DNA from: Desmodesmus armatus
Lineage: Eukaryota; Chlorophyta; Chlorophyceae; Sphaeropleales; Scenedesmaceae
Direction of reading: 5' to 3'
NCBI GenBank assembly: GCA_007449985.2
Contig: VIIQ02000093.1
Span: 285,884-349,883, forward strand
Length of the DNA: 64,000 nt
Of the stretch, positions 34,344 through 47,450 are shown in pieces (position 1 is the stretch's first letter; each line of letters opens with the position of its first letter). The notes under the pieces were generated by a model. That model was not told where the DNA came from. It ran no database searches and saw nothing but the letters and a program-made list of their open reading frames with translations. The translations under genes were made by a program, and so were the position numbers.

Positions 34344-37300
34344 CAGGTTTTGTGCGCGTGCGAGACCACCGTAGGGCAGGAGCATGTCATGCAGACTGCA
34401 GTGTCCAATTGGCGGTGGTTGTACAGACGAAAGAGTGGGGAAGTACCAGCGACCCAGGCAGCAGGGGCAATGCGAACGCGTGGCAAAGCTGCTGATCAGA
34501 CTTGAAGCTTTGAGGACACTTAAGGGAGGGGGGCATGCTGCTGTGGTCGTTTTTGCACCGGCAGCTACAGCAGCAGCGGAGATATGTACATAGTGCACCT
34601 GGACTATGTCAGACTGCATGCGCCTGCATCGCGGGTGACAGTGCTGTTGAACCATCCCGCACAAAGGGCTGCTGCTGCTGCTGCTGGGGTAAGCACGACT
34701 TGCAAGCATGCGGTCGCCTGTGCAGCTGTTTGTGTTGCGACGGTGGGTGCCTGGCCCGACCGGGCTGCTCTGTACAGTAGTCAGGTGTACTACTTGCGTC
34801 TGCACTGTCCATGCAACGTTCACAGCTGCTGTTGAGTGCTGTGGGACTTGTCCTTCAGATTGAGCTGCGGTTGGTGAGTTGAGTTGAGGTTGGATTGGCT
34901 CTGACGTTGAGCTTTTGTGAGTGACTGCATGGATGCATGCCTCTCATGTATGGTTAGTGTGGTGCCAGGCAGGGTGTGTGTTGCCCATTTGCAGTAACGT
35001 GGGAGACATGCATGCGATTCTGTGTGACACTAGTCAGAGTGCAATGGATCGTGGGTGTGCGAACGTGCTGAGGCATGGCTGCTGTTGTGTTTCTATGATG
35101 TGGCTGTGTGAATTTGACCCTGACACACAGTGGTGGTGTGTGCTGGAGGTGTAGGCAGCAGGCCGGCAGGCAGGTAGGCAGGTAGGTAGGCAACAAGCTC
35201 CTGCGTGCGTCTTGTTGCTGCGTATGGCTGCATGCGTTTGCCGCTGTGCATAGGCCTCCGTGCATGGGCTCCTGTGCATGGCGTGCGTGCACACGCCTCC
35301 CGTGCATGGCCTGCATGCATGGGCCTCCATGGACAGCCTGCATACACAGCTTGCACGCACACCCATGCGTGTGCCCTCCTGCGTGTTTCCACATGCATGT
35401 GCCAGCACAGAACATGTGGGCACCTGCAGCATGTTGGCGGAGACACACCTGTGCTGGCAGTTATGGCTGTGAGTATCGCAATGGTGGATTCACCTGGGGT
35501 TACATACAGTGAGACAGACTCTGGCTGCGCCAGGGGTGGCAGAGCACTTTTTTGTGCATGTGGACTTCAAGAGTGCGTTTGGTATGCGATGCATGGACGG
35601 CCTTTGTGTTGAACGCCAGTAGCAGCGAGCACAATAGCAGCGTGGCGTGGCACGCTGACAGGGGGCATGATGTGACTATGTGCGCCCCCCTTTACTACGC
35701 CTGCGGTGACAGCGGCACTACAGCCACGACAGAGGGTTGTCCTGGTGGTGCTGTGATGTTGCCATGCTGCGTATGTCGGATACAATGCATGCGGACTGCA
35801 CCTGCGGGTACCTGCCCGCCATTTTGTGGCTCGTGCTGATGACTGTAAGAGTGTTTTTGTCCGCACAGATGGTGGCACCACAGCTCCTCATGCTGGCAGC
35901 TGAGTCCTGCAGTGTTGGCGGGAACAACATTGTGCAGCTGTGGTCAGGCCGGCCTGATTGATGACCGGTGCTGTGCTGGGCTGTGCTGAGCAGTCATGGC
36001 GTTGCGGCCACTGCTGCTTTTCGGCACTGGCGCGTGTCTGGTTTTGGTGTTTGCATGTCGGCTCACCCGATCTGCTGCATGCACAGTTGCTTCTGCATGA
36101 AGGGTGGTGTGGTGTGGTGTCTGTTTGAGTCACATGGCTGTTTGATTGCTGTGGTGTGTGTGTTGGACAGCTGGTATGCGGCATTTTGTCGATGTGCCTT
36201 GGGAATCATTTTGTGCGCTGCCTGCAGGAGCTGTGAGATGCTCTGCGGATGTGTGGTATGTCAGCTTGCTTTGTGGCCGCCGGCAGAACCTGTGCTGGCC
36301 CAGTTTGCTTGCAGCGGCTGTGCTGACCTTGTTGGCTTGCAGCACTTGTGTATCGTCAGCTGATCATCCAGCCACTGTACTGCTGCACTACTGGGGTGCT
36401 CAGGGGGACAGGAACACTAGCAGGGACTTGCGGGAGTGGTGTCCATACGCCTTGCATACTCTTCTGCCTGCACGTGCGGCGCTGCTCACATGTGCTTGTT
36501 TGTGTGTGTACATTGGCAGAACGCGTCATGGGGTAGTGTCTGGAAGTGCTGGGGCCCGGTGAGGCGTTTGTGCTTTGCAGAACGACATCAGACCTCCCCA
36601 TCAGAGGCAGTGTGGGGTATCGTGCTTGCGTGTGCACTTTCAAAACACATACACATGGTGTGATGCTGGTGTTATCATGCTGCTTACATGGGTCTTTGAC
36701 CACTCAATTGATTGACGCCCACAGGACCGCAGGTGGAACCTCTTCCCTTCTGTCGTGGTGTGGCAGCTTTGTGTCATGGCGTGACAGCAGGGCTGGCAGC
36801 ACATGCTGCATGCGTGCACGTGCATGCGTGTGTGGACTGAACACATTCGTTGCGTGTAGGCTTGGTCGCCAAGCACTGTGTGGCTATGCACGGTAGTCCA
36901 TTTTTACCAACCAGCAATTTAATACGATGTTGGTTTGTGTGTGTATGTGCAGTATGCAGTAGGACTGCCAAAGCACCCAGGTGTGCAGGGTTGTAAGGCT
37001 TATCATGTGGCGCCGAGTGCAGTGCTGGCGTCATGCTGTCCACGCGATTGTGCTACTGCTGTGACAGCTGTGTTGTGCCTGCCTGGCAGCTGTGTGACGG
37101 CTTGTACCTGAGTTTGATTCAAGTATCAAACTGTGCATCTTCCACTGACCTGCAGTGTCTGCTGTTGTTGGGCCGGACTCCCACGATGAGCCGTGCGCGG
37201 GAGAGAACTGGCTGTTGGTGATTTGGCGAGGTACCGAGCGACGGCAGTGCCATGCGGCCAGGAAAGTCTTGCTTCTGTCCTGATCTTTACATGTTCGCTG

Positions 37301-38978
37301 ATATACTCGCCGTGCTGGCAGAGGGATTCATGCTCCCAGTGGTTGCACCTCTTGCTGATGAAAACGCCGTGCAGCCTGGTCGGATGTTTGTTGATCGTAC
37401 CAGATGTTCCAGCTGCTAGCAGGGCTGTGAGACAGTGCCCGGAACTGTACTGCAGGGCTGTATGGTGGTGAGTGTCAGTGTTTGAACTGTTTCTTTCTGT
37501 AACAGGGAGAGAGGCAATGCATGCTATGCATGGGCTATGCATCCTAACATGGTAGTATGGTGGCAGGTGGACCCAGCATGACCTGGCAGTGATCGTATGA
37601 CCAGTACACATGTATTTGTCGGTTGTTACACACCACACCACACTTTGCACCAACATTCCACACAAGACCACACGGTACCAACTGAATGGTAGCCATCAGC
37701 AGCACCTGCCACCATCCACCCTTCTGTGGCTGCTCACGTCCACTGCGCTAGTTGTGTAGCCACTACCCTGTCACTAACTGCAAACCTTCTTGGGCTGCTT
37801 CCAGGATATCACCTGACTAGTGATATCACAGCCATGCGCATTGCTGCCACGGCCACCCATGGGCCAACCCACAATGAAGTTTCAGTCAACAGCCTTTTTG
37901 ACAGCTCCGACGCTGTTTCACTCTAGAGACACCACGAATACACTTGAGCGCAGCGCATGCAGCATATCCATCCACAGACATGTCTGTGAGGTACGGTATG
38001 CAGCGCAGACACCATGCGCTCTTTTCATGGCTTTGGAGGAGCTGGGAGCTCGACACGCATGCATGGACAAATTGATGCCGACGGGACAAACGTCAGAACA
38101 GACGCTCAACCCACCCGAAAACGCCACTCAAAAACACCACTCAAAACAGCGTGCAGGCAGAGCTTACTCGAGCAGCAGGCGAAGGTCGAACCAACACGAC
38201 GACGTCAGCAAACCTGCAAACAAGTGACTGACACCACTTTGCAACCTCGCAAACCTCCTTTACTGGAGGGCAACACAGCAGAACACCGGCTAGAACCAGC
38301 ATATAATGCACATCAAACAGGCAGCTTCCTCTAGTATGGAGGATCGATGCAGAGGCTGTGAGGCCCAAGATATGCCCGACTGCATACTGCATCCAATCTG
38401 CACTCACCCGACTGCAGCACCCGCTACTGTACAACCAAGCCATCGCAGGCGCCCGCCAAGTGTAGCCCACCACGCGAACCCTTCACACATACTCCTCTTC
38501 TCCAACCTCGACCACATGCACACCACGACCCAAACGCTGTTGGGTACCCACCCCACGACAGAAGCCATGTGCTGGCGGTCGGCATAGCGGCGATGGAGGG
38601 CACTGAAGCAAGGCCAGCATGAGTGCCCCACACCACCACCCGCAACACACCCCATGCTGCCAACAGCACACTTCTGTGAGGGTAGCCAATACGCCAAGCA
38701 CGCTCGCACCGCTTCACGCTACTGTACAGTCACCTACAACAACCGCCCGTGCATATGGACGCACTGCATGGCTGCAGTTTGATTCGGCGCATGCCGCAAT
38801 GACTCTGCTGCCTATGCACCACCACCCCAGCAGGGGTACACACACTGCACCACAAACAAGGTCACGCTGTCCTGCAGAGGCCTCAGCACAGGCTGTGACC
38901 CCTGGCATGCCCTCAGGACACTGCAGGACAGACGCAGAACACTGCAGGACAGGCGCAGGACGCTGCATGCAGGGTGAT
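34344..38978. other. No recognisable gene
   Basis: Open frames here are Cys/His/Thr-rich and lack motifs. Notable content: a ggcaggtag-type microsatellite at about 35158-35190, and a stretch rich in TGCATG (35225-35420). This could hold the 3' UTR of the NEK gene and non-coding transcripts. Confidence 0.4.
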
Positions 38979-40440
38979 TCAGCACCCTGTGATCACCATG
39001 CGCTGCCAGCACATGGCGTCCTGACACACGTCCTGCATTGCAACACCGCTGCCATTCCCAAGCGCCCCCACCGCTGCAAGCGCCCCAGCAGGCAAGCTGC
39101 TGTTGTGGTCGGCCTTGACCAGCACGTGGTAGCATGCGGCAAAGTGGCAGATGCTGGCAGCAACCACAAAGGCATGGAAGACCTCATGGAAGCCGAAGAC
39201 TGTTGGCAGGGGGTCAGGGTAGCGCAGCGCATACACGATCGCCCCCAGCGTGTACAGCACGCCACCAGCAGCCACCTGTGCACAGGGCAGGCGGGTGGAG
39301 TATATCAGCAATTGTCAGCAGGCATGGCGTGTGGTCACTGGCAAGTCGATCAGTGGTGGTGCATGCAGGACAGCTGCCAATGCGTGACATGTGCGGTGCC
39401 ACCATGCCTGTGCAGGCACATGTGGCTGATTACAAGGGTTTTTGCAACAAACCATCCAGCACCCAACACAACATCTCAGCAACTACACCGCTCCATGCAT
39501 TGCTTGGTGTCTGCAGCATGCTGCTGCTCTGGTAAGCAAGGGAAGCGCATGCCCACACAACCGGTCCTGCCAGCTGCTGCCCCAGCACACCACTCACCAG
39601 GACGACCACATGCGTGTCCACCGCTGCTGTCAGCACTGGCAGATAGGGCAGGCAGCTCCAGCCCATGGAGACGTAGGTGAGGGCGGACAGGAAGCGGGGG
39701 CTGTTGGGCCACAGGAAGGTCTTGGCCACACCGCAGAGGGCTGTCATCCACACCCGCACCAGCAGCCTGCGGCTGGTCAGGGGGTCATGCGCTGCAAGTG
39801 GCACTGCCACCATGGGGGTGTATGTGGCTGCGATCAACCTGCAGGGGTGAAAGCGAACCACAGCATGCACTGTGTTTGATGGTAGGGTGGTAGAGTTTGC
39901 TTGCTGGTAGGATGGTAGGGTGGTAAAGGCTGAAGTTGGCCTGCAGACAGTCTCTTGCCATCAAAGCCGTGCTGCCAACTACTATAAAAGCTGGCTAGCT
40001 GCTTTAAAATAAACTTGTTTGGACCAGGGACGTGCAAGCTGCTGAACTGTCATTACTGCAGCCAGCACCTGGGAAGCATGCACTGGCATACCACATGTGC
40101 ATGCCGTGCTGAGGTGATCAGCATGCTCTTACCCGTAGATGGCTGAGTGGTCGATGCGTTGCAGCACCTTGTGCATGCCAGGGCCCCAGTGCTGGGTGTG
40201 ATACAGCGCGCTGATGAAGAACTGGAACGACGCTGCTGCCACAAACACAAAGGCTGAGATTCTGGCAAGGGACGTCTGTGCCTCCAGCACGAGGATGGCG
40301 CCTGCAGAGAGCATGGCTGCACAGGCATAGCTGTGCAGCACCCCCCGCCAGCGCGGCTTCACACCAGTGTTGTGGAGCCCTTGGGCCACTGCCTTTGCGG
40401 TTTGTGCTGCTTGAGTCATGCCGCTCGTTGAGGGCTCCAT
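38979..40440 (-). CDS. Hemolysin III / PAQR family membrane protein
   Basis: Three minus-strand exons: 40440-40133, 39838-39598 and 39275-38979 (phase 2 then phase 0), giving 281 residues from ATG (MEPSTSGMTQ). Seven hydrophobic segments are likely. Family signatures are clear: SALYHTQHWG with Ser77 and His81, RIDHSAIY with Asp97, LIAATYTPM, and HEVFHAFVV with His213 and His217. In adiponectin-receptor-type PAQR proteins the equivalent His, Asp, His and His bind zinc in a hydrolase-like site, so the metal site looks complete. Bacterial relatives (YqfA/TrhA) influence membrane homeostasis. The C-terminal about 45 residues after the last membrane segment extend beyond the usual family end. Its introns lack the long G/C tracts seen in the plus-strand genes. 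Confidence 0.9.
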
Positions 40441-41148
40441 CACCACTTCCAAGGGCTCAAGTAGACAACTTTACGCCACTTTAGTGCTGGGGAGCAGCTG
40501 TCCGCACGAGAGAGGTCCCTCCTGTCTGTCTGCCCAAGAGACCAGTACTACTGCTGCGGCTTGAGAACGTCGCTGGAGGAGCAGCAAACGCCCTGATCAG
40601 AATCAAACGTAAGTTGGGACGATACTATACCGCGATACTGGGGATATCCGGTTCGTTCACGGGGGCTTTCAGTTCAGCACGAAGCAACGTCAGCAGTGGG
40701 TATGGCAGGACGAGAAAGGGAGTTAGGATGAAACGCCTGCCATACACTGAGCCTTGTGCGTTACAAGAGCACAGAGAGATAGGGTTGAGACGTTGACACT
40801 TGTTTGACTTCCAAATGGCGAAACTCGTGAGGGAACACACAGCAGAAGACACAATTTGCGTAGTTCATGTCCTCGGCGATCGTTGCGCTCTGTGACGTCA
40901 GTATGACAATCCTTTGGCAGCCAGGTGGAAGGTGACCACCTACACTGTGTTGTCAACGGGGGAGGGGCCCAAGGAGGGATCTCAAGCAGCCGGGATCAGG
41001 GATCACTGCATGTGCAAAAGCATAAAGTGCTCCTGAAAAGCCCATTTGCAGCATGTTTAAGCCCACAGACACCCTGCCGCGCAGCGCGTCAAAGCCGCCG
41101 CCGGGGGGCATGCCCTCCTCCCCTGCCGCTTTTGTCTTTATCCCTTGA
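40441..41148. other. Spacer, probable 5' flank of the hemolysin III gene
   Basis: No coding motif is seen. It must contain the hemolysin III promoter and any 5' UTR. Base composition is less GC-rich than in the genes. Confidence 0.35.
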
Positions 41149-41672
41149 GAACATGGCCAACAATCTGGACAAGTTTCTGTGCCAACTGCATTGCCAGCTG
41201 CAACCTATGGTCTAACCCAGCAACAGGACTATAAGGCGCCAACGTTGCACCTGTATGCGTCCAATGCACAATGCACGATTCCACTACCCCTGGCAAAGGT
41301 GCCGCCCGGCAGGGGTGCACTTGTTGCATGCTGTGACGTCTTCCTTTTGGGTGAGCTTCCTCCTGAGCTGCCCACTGTACAATGTTTCACTGGGCACAAG
41401 CTAAGCAACTGCGTGTGCGTTCATAAGCGGGGGTGGGGTGTTACTAGAGGAGGGGCAGCCCGTCAGACAGGCCTGGTGCCCTGCGCGTGACCTTCCAGGA
41501 GGAGCTCGCCGACCAGTTTGTATACCTAAGCCTCGTCCCGCTGGGCATCTGCACCATCCGCACCGACCCTGGCACCCCAATCAAGTGGCTGCTGGATGCT
41601 GCCAAGGGGGCTGTGAGCTGGGGCATTGCTGCAGGCACCCCACTGAGGATGCCGGGCAGGCGGCTGGGGTAG
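41149..41672 (+). CDS. Unrecognised reading frame, possibly two exons
   Basis: One frame from 41149 is coding-like to about 41410 (VPTALPAATYGLTQQQDYKA, then LHLYASNAQCTIPLPLAKV and LLGELPPELPTVQCFTG). A second, shifted frame continues from about 41460 to the stop at 41670-41672 (VTFQEELADQFVYLSLVPLG, then PIKWLLDAAKGAVSWGIAAG). An intron or a frame break between about 41410 and 41465 would join them; candidate sites are a GTGTGC after AACTGC and the AG in gtcagacag. No family is recognised and no convincing start is seen. Confidence 0.3.
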
Positions 41673-42870
41673 TGAAAGCCATGCCGCATGGCCCATGCGT
41701 GATACGTGAGGCAGTGTGGTCCATGGGCTTGTGCATGCTTGGCAGTTGGCTGCGTTTATGGACGAATTGCTGGCCAGCCAGCCAGCTGAAGGTTTGGCGG
41801 TTGCAGAAGTTGTGGGGGTGGTGGTTTGTCCAAGTGGGGCCTGTTGTACAGCCTACACAGGGATAGGACCCTGCAACAGCACGTGAAGGGACGCTGTGAG
41901 GCTGCTGCTAATTCCAGGGCATCCATTGGCCCAATCGGACTGAAGCTGGGGTGGAGGGGAAAGAGAAGCTGGGGTGTGTTTGTGCCCACTGCTTTTTGCA
42001 TTCGATAGGAAGGCCACCTTGTGTACATTACACAAGTGCATGGGCCCAGCACACAAAAGCTGTTTGATGATTGTGCTGGAAATGGTGTTGCAGCATCACA
42101 ACACCAACTGGACATAAGGTGCACCGACAATGACAGCGACTTGTGGCCGCCACAATAGCACACAGACAACTTGCCCTGGGAACTACTAATTTCCCAGTAT
42201 GAAGGCATGTCCGGCATGCGTGCATGTTGGAACACACAGCTGGTGCACGTGATGTGCACAACAGCAGGCATCAACTCTGTCACATGAGCATTACATACCG
42301 TGTCGACCAAACATATACAGCAATACAAATCCAGGTAGCGATATGTCAATACATACTGTAACAATGTCAATTATCACAGTTTTCCACGGTGCAGAGGGAC
42401 CAAAACCCTCAGCCACCACCTCAAGCAGATGCCTTATTCAGGCACTTGTGACAAGTGTAGCGCACCACCCCTCATCCCACAGGCCTCAACAGCACATCCT
42501 CATGGATGCAACCAGGCACAAAATAGAGGCAACTCAAACACCCGGGCTCAGCAGTACAACAGCTGCACACTGTACAGACGCAGGAGCACCCAAGGTGTCA
42601 CTCCCATCAGCAGTTGCTGTAATGGGATTGGCAACACACCCGCAGCAGCACTGCCGACGCTGCAGCTGCTTCAACAGCAGGACAACAGGCGCTGCACGGC
42701 TTACACAACAAACTCTAGCAGCTGCTAGCAGCAACAGCAGCGGACGGCTGGGGTATCCCTTAGCAGCTGGCTGGGCAAACTACTGGCAGCAGCAGCAGCT
42801 GCTCAGCTGTGCTGTGGCCAGCAGGCAGCATTTGAACTGCACTCCTGGCAGGCCAACAGCTTCCAGCTGC
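41673..42870. other. No recognisable gene
   Basis: Only short frames without motifs. It contains CAG-rich stretches near 42640-42830 (Gln/Ser/Ala-type in the plus strand) directly after the 3' end of the ankyrin-like gene; these may belong to its 3' UTR. Confidence 0.35.
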
Positions 42871-43247
42871 TCACATGACCAGCTCCTCATCCGACAGCAG
42901 ACGCTCAGCAATTTGACTGCCCTGGAAATGGAGGGCCTTCTGTGCTGACAGCTTACTCAACCGCTGCTTCTTGACACTTGACAGGTAGTACCAACTGCCA
43001 AGGTTGAAGTGCACCAGGGCAATGTCTGCAGGCCCAAACACATCCCCAGACTCTGGGATAGCACAGGTTCGCAGCACATCAGCACCTGCTTGCACCAGCA
43101 GCACGCAGGCTTGTTTGTAGCCGGCCTGAGCTGCTAGGTAGAGGGGGGTGACACCATACACTCGGTGGCGCTGCTCGTTGGGGAGGTCTATGGTGGCGTT
43201 GACGTCCTCACCCTCACGTATGCACTGTGACAGGGTGGTGAGGTCTC
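42871..43247 (-). CDS. Ankyrin-repeat-like protein, last exon
   Basis: The minus-strand exon begins at 43247 after a CCGCAG acceptor with two bases completing a codon, and ends at a stop at 42871-42873. It reads GDLTTLSQCIREGEDVNATI, then VYGVTPLYLAAQAGYKQACV and LLVQAGADV. The TPLYLAAQxGxxxxxxLLxxAGADV part is the standard ankyrin repeat core, preceded by a first-repeat-like GDLxxLxxxIxxGEDVNA. Ankyrin repeats bind proteins, so nothing follows about pathway. The remaining about 65 residues (LGSWYYLSSVKKQRLSKLSA...) are not ankyrin-like. The upstream exon was not found; a minus-strand frame starting MSTPHLSAKGKSRALSG at 44271 is a candidate. Confidence 0.68.
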
Positions 43248-45931
43248 CTGCGGCAGTAAAGGGCGGGCATTGGTCAGGTTAATACGGTGCAATTTGTGCA
43301 AAAGAGAGGATAGGCAGTTCCAGCACACAGGCCAGCACCTCCCAGCTGCTGCTGTTGGTTTGCCACCACATCAGCTGCAGAGAGCCGAGGTCATGAAACA
43401 TTTAGTGGCACCATTAACGAGGCATAATCAACGGTCAAAGGTCGGACAGGCTCCGGAAACGTTTTGCTGTTCAACCATCAGCAGCAACCACCCACCATGG
43501 TATGCAGCCCAGTGGATACGGGGCATGGAGCTGCCGGAGGAAAGCTTGTTTGCCATTGTGAATTGAGAAATGTCAACGAATGTAGCTGGTGAAGCTGCTA
43601 GGGGGAAGCTCCGTGGGTATGGCGCGTGAGGTGATGCAGCCGCTTGGACTGTGAATGAAAGAGGCTGCGGCGTGCTTAGATCGCAAAGGAAGTATGTGAA
43701 AAGGTGAACCAGGCCAGGACAGCTCTGTCCGAGGGGCTACTGGTGAGTTGGGGTGGGGACAGCAGCAAGGCGGGAAGGGAGAACAGGGAAGGGATGGATG
43801 GAGGGATGCGTGAAACGGGATTGGAGGTGCGCTTGGACCCCTCCAACCTATGGCGAACGGGGTCAGTCAGCAAACCCCGTCAACTGAAGCTCAATTCAAC
43901 CGTCAATTAAGCAAAGTGCTGCCTGCGTTTTTTTGAACGGTCTGTTCGTTTTCTTTTGGCACACACCGTCGTTATGGTACCCCGAGCAGGGCCCCGCAGG
44001 CTTCCCATCTAGTCTGGGATTGGTTGGCCAGCCTGCCCGCTCTGCTGGCACAGTACTAGTCTGTCTGACTACTGTGCTTGCCAAGCGGCTGGTCTGCTCC
44101 AAACAAGTTTTGTTGGGTTGCTCAATGTTTCCACATCACTGCCACGCAGCTGTCTTTGCCAGAATGGGAGGTCGTTCCCTTGCGGCTTTTTGATTGTGCA
44201 AGAGGGTCAAGCTTCACACCGCTGAGCGCACGAGATTTACCCTTGGCAGACAGATGGGGAGTAGACATTGCACCAGGGTGAACAGGGCACAAACACGCAC
44301 CCCACAGCTGTTCACTGCGGCCAGTAGTACAGTAGCACCAGCACACCCAGGTGACATGCGGCGGGGCATGTATTGTGGCATGTCCCTCATGCTAGTCTGG
44401 ACCCTCAGGGTCTCGGCTAGAACAACCCAGGCCAACATGTGATGTACATCAGCCCAGGTGGGCACTCCCTCAGGACACACCTGGCAGGCCAAAGCTTTGC
44501 CATGGGGAACCAGGGGCGCAACATGCACGTGCACCATCACCACCGTAACCACACCCTGATGCACAACAGTGGGTTACAAGTCACATGTGCAGCGTGTCAG
44601 CACACATATTCAGCACTTGCCAACATACGCTTGCTGGGGGAAACCTTCAGGGCCTGCATGTGGCCAGCCTGAAAAGACTGCCGACTGGCCCAGCTGCATG
44701 CAGTGCATACGCAAGGGCGCGCCAGTCAGTCAATACCTCCGACAATTTGTACAGCTACTCCCTGACAGCTCTGGCCACAGGCAGCTGCCACAGCAGCGAT
44801 ATGTACGTACCGTACACACACAGGCCCCAGTGACTTGCTGCAGCTGCAGCACCCACTTTGAAGCACCTGATCAACCTCTGCTTGCAAGTCTATGGTAGCT
44901 CGGGACAGCGCCCAATGGCCCTGAACACGAATGTATGTAGGTGAGGGCACAGTGCCTCCAGCAGCAGCAGGCCTACACCAGTCCAAGACAAGTAGTCTTA
45001 GGGCAAGTGCAGCATTTGCTGCCGACAACATCACATACGCACACCATGGTGTGCGTGAAACACTTGGCTAACAACGGCAGGGCAGCCTGAGCCCTCATGC
45101 AGAAGAGCACAACAGCAAGCTGAGGCCATGTCACCCTACATGTGAACCCCGTGGGTGTACACCCCATACGTTTCATATGCAGCTGTGGGAAGCAGCCCCA
45201 TGACCACAGCCGGCAACTGCCAGCACGGCTAGGCAACAAGGTCGACAGCAGGCGCTTCATTCAGCTCACACACCAACAACACTTGAGAGTGGAAGCCAGC
45301 GGGGGCGATGTGCATATCGCACAGCACCACTGTCCCAACTGCTGCCGATGCTCGTTGGGGTGCTGCACCAACACAAACCAAGTACCCCAGGCCTGACCTC
45401 ACAGCTCACAATGGGCCAAGTGTCGTACTGTGCAGTGGCAACACCAGCAGCCAGGCTGTTGACAACCACCACACACATGTGCCCAGAGGGGCAGGTGTGT
45501 TCTGTACCAGTAGTCGACACCTCTTGCCCCCTGCCATTGCTGCCCAGATGCACTGCCCCTGCCAAGTTGGCAGCACCAACACCCCAATATTTGCAGTCAG
45601 ATGGATGGCGAGGCTGGTATCATCGGTGCTGCTGCTGCCGCCTGCTGCTGATGACCATGCATACATCCTGCTGCTGCTGTTGCTGCTGCTGACTGCCACA
45701 CGCCCCGCTGCAGCTGCTGGCCCTGCTGTCAACACGTCAGCTACTGGTCATCATACCACTGCACCCCTGCTGAAACATCAGTACTGCACACCTGCTGTAG
45801 CAGTACACCGCTAGCTCAAACACGGCTGGGCCTGCAGTAGCCGCTACGGCAGTACTGCAAGCCTGCTGCTCATGTGCCATTATGCATGCGTACTGCCACC
45901 AGCTACAGCAGCTGAGCCGCCGTGCTGCTGC
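43248..45931. other. No recognised gene between the ankyrin-like gene and VTC1
   Basis: The 5' part of the ankyrin-like gene and the 3' UTR of VTC1 (both minus strand) should lie here. A (CTG)n-rich stretch is at about 45668-45692. No motif-bearing frame was found. Confidence 0.35.
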
Positions 45932-47450
45932 TCATGTGTCGCTGTGCAGCCTGACAATGGCTCCTGAGAAGACCACCAGCAGTGAGGCAACCAGGGTGAT
46001 GGCCAGCATGATGGGCAGCACCTTGCTGTCATAGGGACCATCAAGCTTCAACCTGAGCACAGCAGCAGCAGCAGCAGCAGCGGGGTTGGCACATACACTA
46101 GCAAACACAGGCACACAACCACACAACATGACGGAGCATATCTCAAGTGAAGCAAAGGCTTGGCTCCAGACAACTTGTGGACGTGTACATGCAATGTCCT
46201 TGCATCAGCAAAACTATAAATCGCTCTATGGCGGTTGCAGCCCTATTGGTCGAAGGCCAAACAACATATACACACAGCGGCTATGCCTGAGCACTCACAA
46301 GCACCCACAAGAGCCGCCACCACCCCCGGAATGGTGCCCACAGCCCACTTGCTATCCAGCAGCCCACATGATGCACACAGTACATCCGCCAGCCAACCAG
46401 AACCCCTACAAAACCCCGACCAAATAATTCAAACCAATATAGTGCTGGCTGTACTCACTGCAGCATGTTTGCCCTGCTGTTGAAATTGTAGCCTGACCAG
46501 CAGGCGATGACGATGCTGGTTGACAACATGCACATGCTCACAATGCGCACATACAGCGCTGATTCAGTGTAGTCAGAACCCCAGTGGCGGTGAGCGTGGC
46601 CAGCAACACCTGCGAGGCAGGGGGGGGGGGCAGCAGGAAGAGTGCAAGTAGTAAGACATAGGTGTTGACACATGGCCTGGGCCTACAGCTGCATCATGCA
46701 TGATGTCATCATGGCCATTTGAATGTATTTCGAATGTATTTCGGTACAGTGTATTGACGACAGACTGGCAGCTGGTTGAACAACCCTAGCATGCTGCTGT
46801 CAGGGCACCCACTGACCCTGTGCAAGGGAGGGGGTAGGGGAGGGAGGGAGGGAGGGGGGGGGGGGGGGGTGACTGCAGCAGGTGCTGGTAGGGTGTGCTG
46901 GGCCTGATGTCGGACCCCACAACCCATGATGGCAGATCCTCTGCGAAGGAAGACTCTTTCATGGGGAGGAATGTGTGAGGGTGTGCGTTGTGTGAGGGTG
47001 TGTGTGTGTGTGTGGGGGGGGGGGGGTATAGGGATATAGTTTGGATGTGCTGGAGGAACCAGCCGTGCCGGCACTTTCTCGTACTGCTATGCCATCATGC
47101 ACCTGTTGCAGTTTGCCTCCTGTACCGCTTACCTGACAGGGCTGCTGATATACTGCCGATAGTGACAGACACATTCATCCAGTGCAGGAATGTCCTGCAG
47201 GAGCCAAGCAGCAGCCACACACATCAGCATGCAGTCGCTGCTGGCAAAGCCTTGATGGATAAGACATGTACATGCGTGAGGTCAGTCGTGATGGTTATCT
47301 GGAGGTTGTGTCAGGGTTTTTTGGACCCTTGGAAACTGTTGCACATGCCAGCGGTAGTGCCACATCGGTGAGATGACAGGGTGCAGACTCAAGAACTGCT
47401 CCAATGGCCCGCATTGTGCACGGAGTAAGGAGAGTCCTTTAAAACGCACC
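45932..47450 (-). CDS. VTC1: VTC1-like small DUF202 subunit of the polyphosphate polymerase complex
   Basis: Minus-strand exons 47194-47133, 46609-46459 and 46052-45932 join with consistent phases. They read TFLHWMNVSVTIGSISAALS, then ALYVRIVSMCMLSTSIVIAC with WSGYNFNSRANMLQ, then LDGPYDSKVLPIMLAITLVA and the end SGAIVRLHSDT. This is the three-helix DUF202 fold, and the first helix matches that of the VTC4-like neighbour ([20 protein letters not shown]). A probable earlier exon ends at 47450: GCT AAT GAG AG plus a GTGCGT donor gives the expected ANER before TFL. Its own start was not found. VTC1 has no SPX or catalytic domain and works with VTC4 in the vacuole or acidocalcisome membrane. The two genes are head to head. 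Confidence 0.9.
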
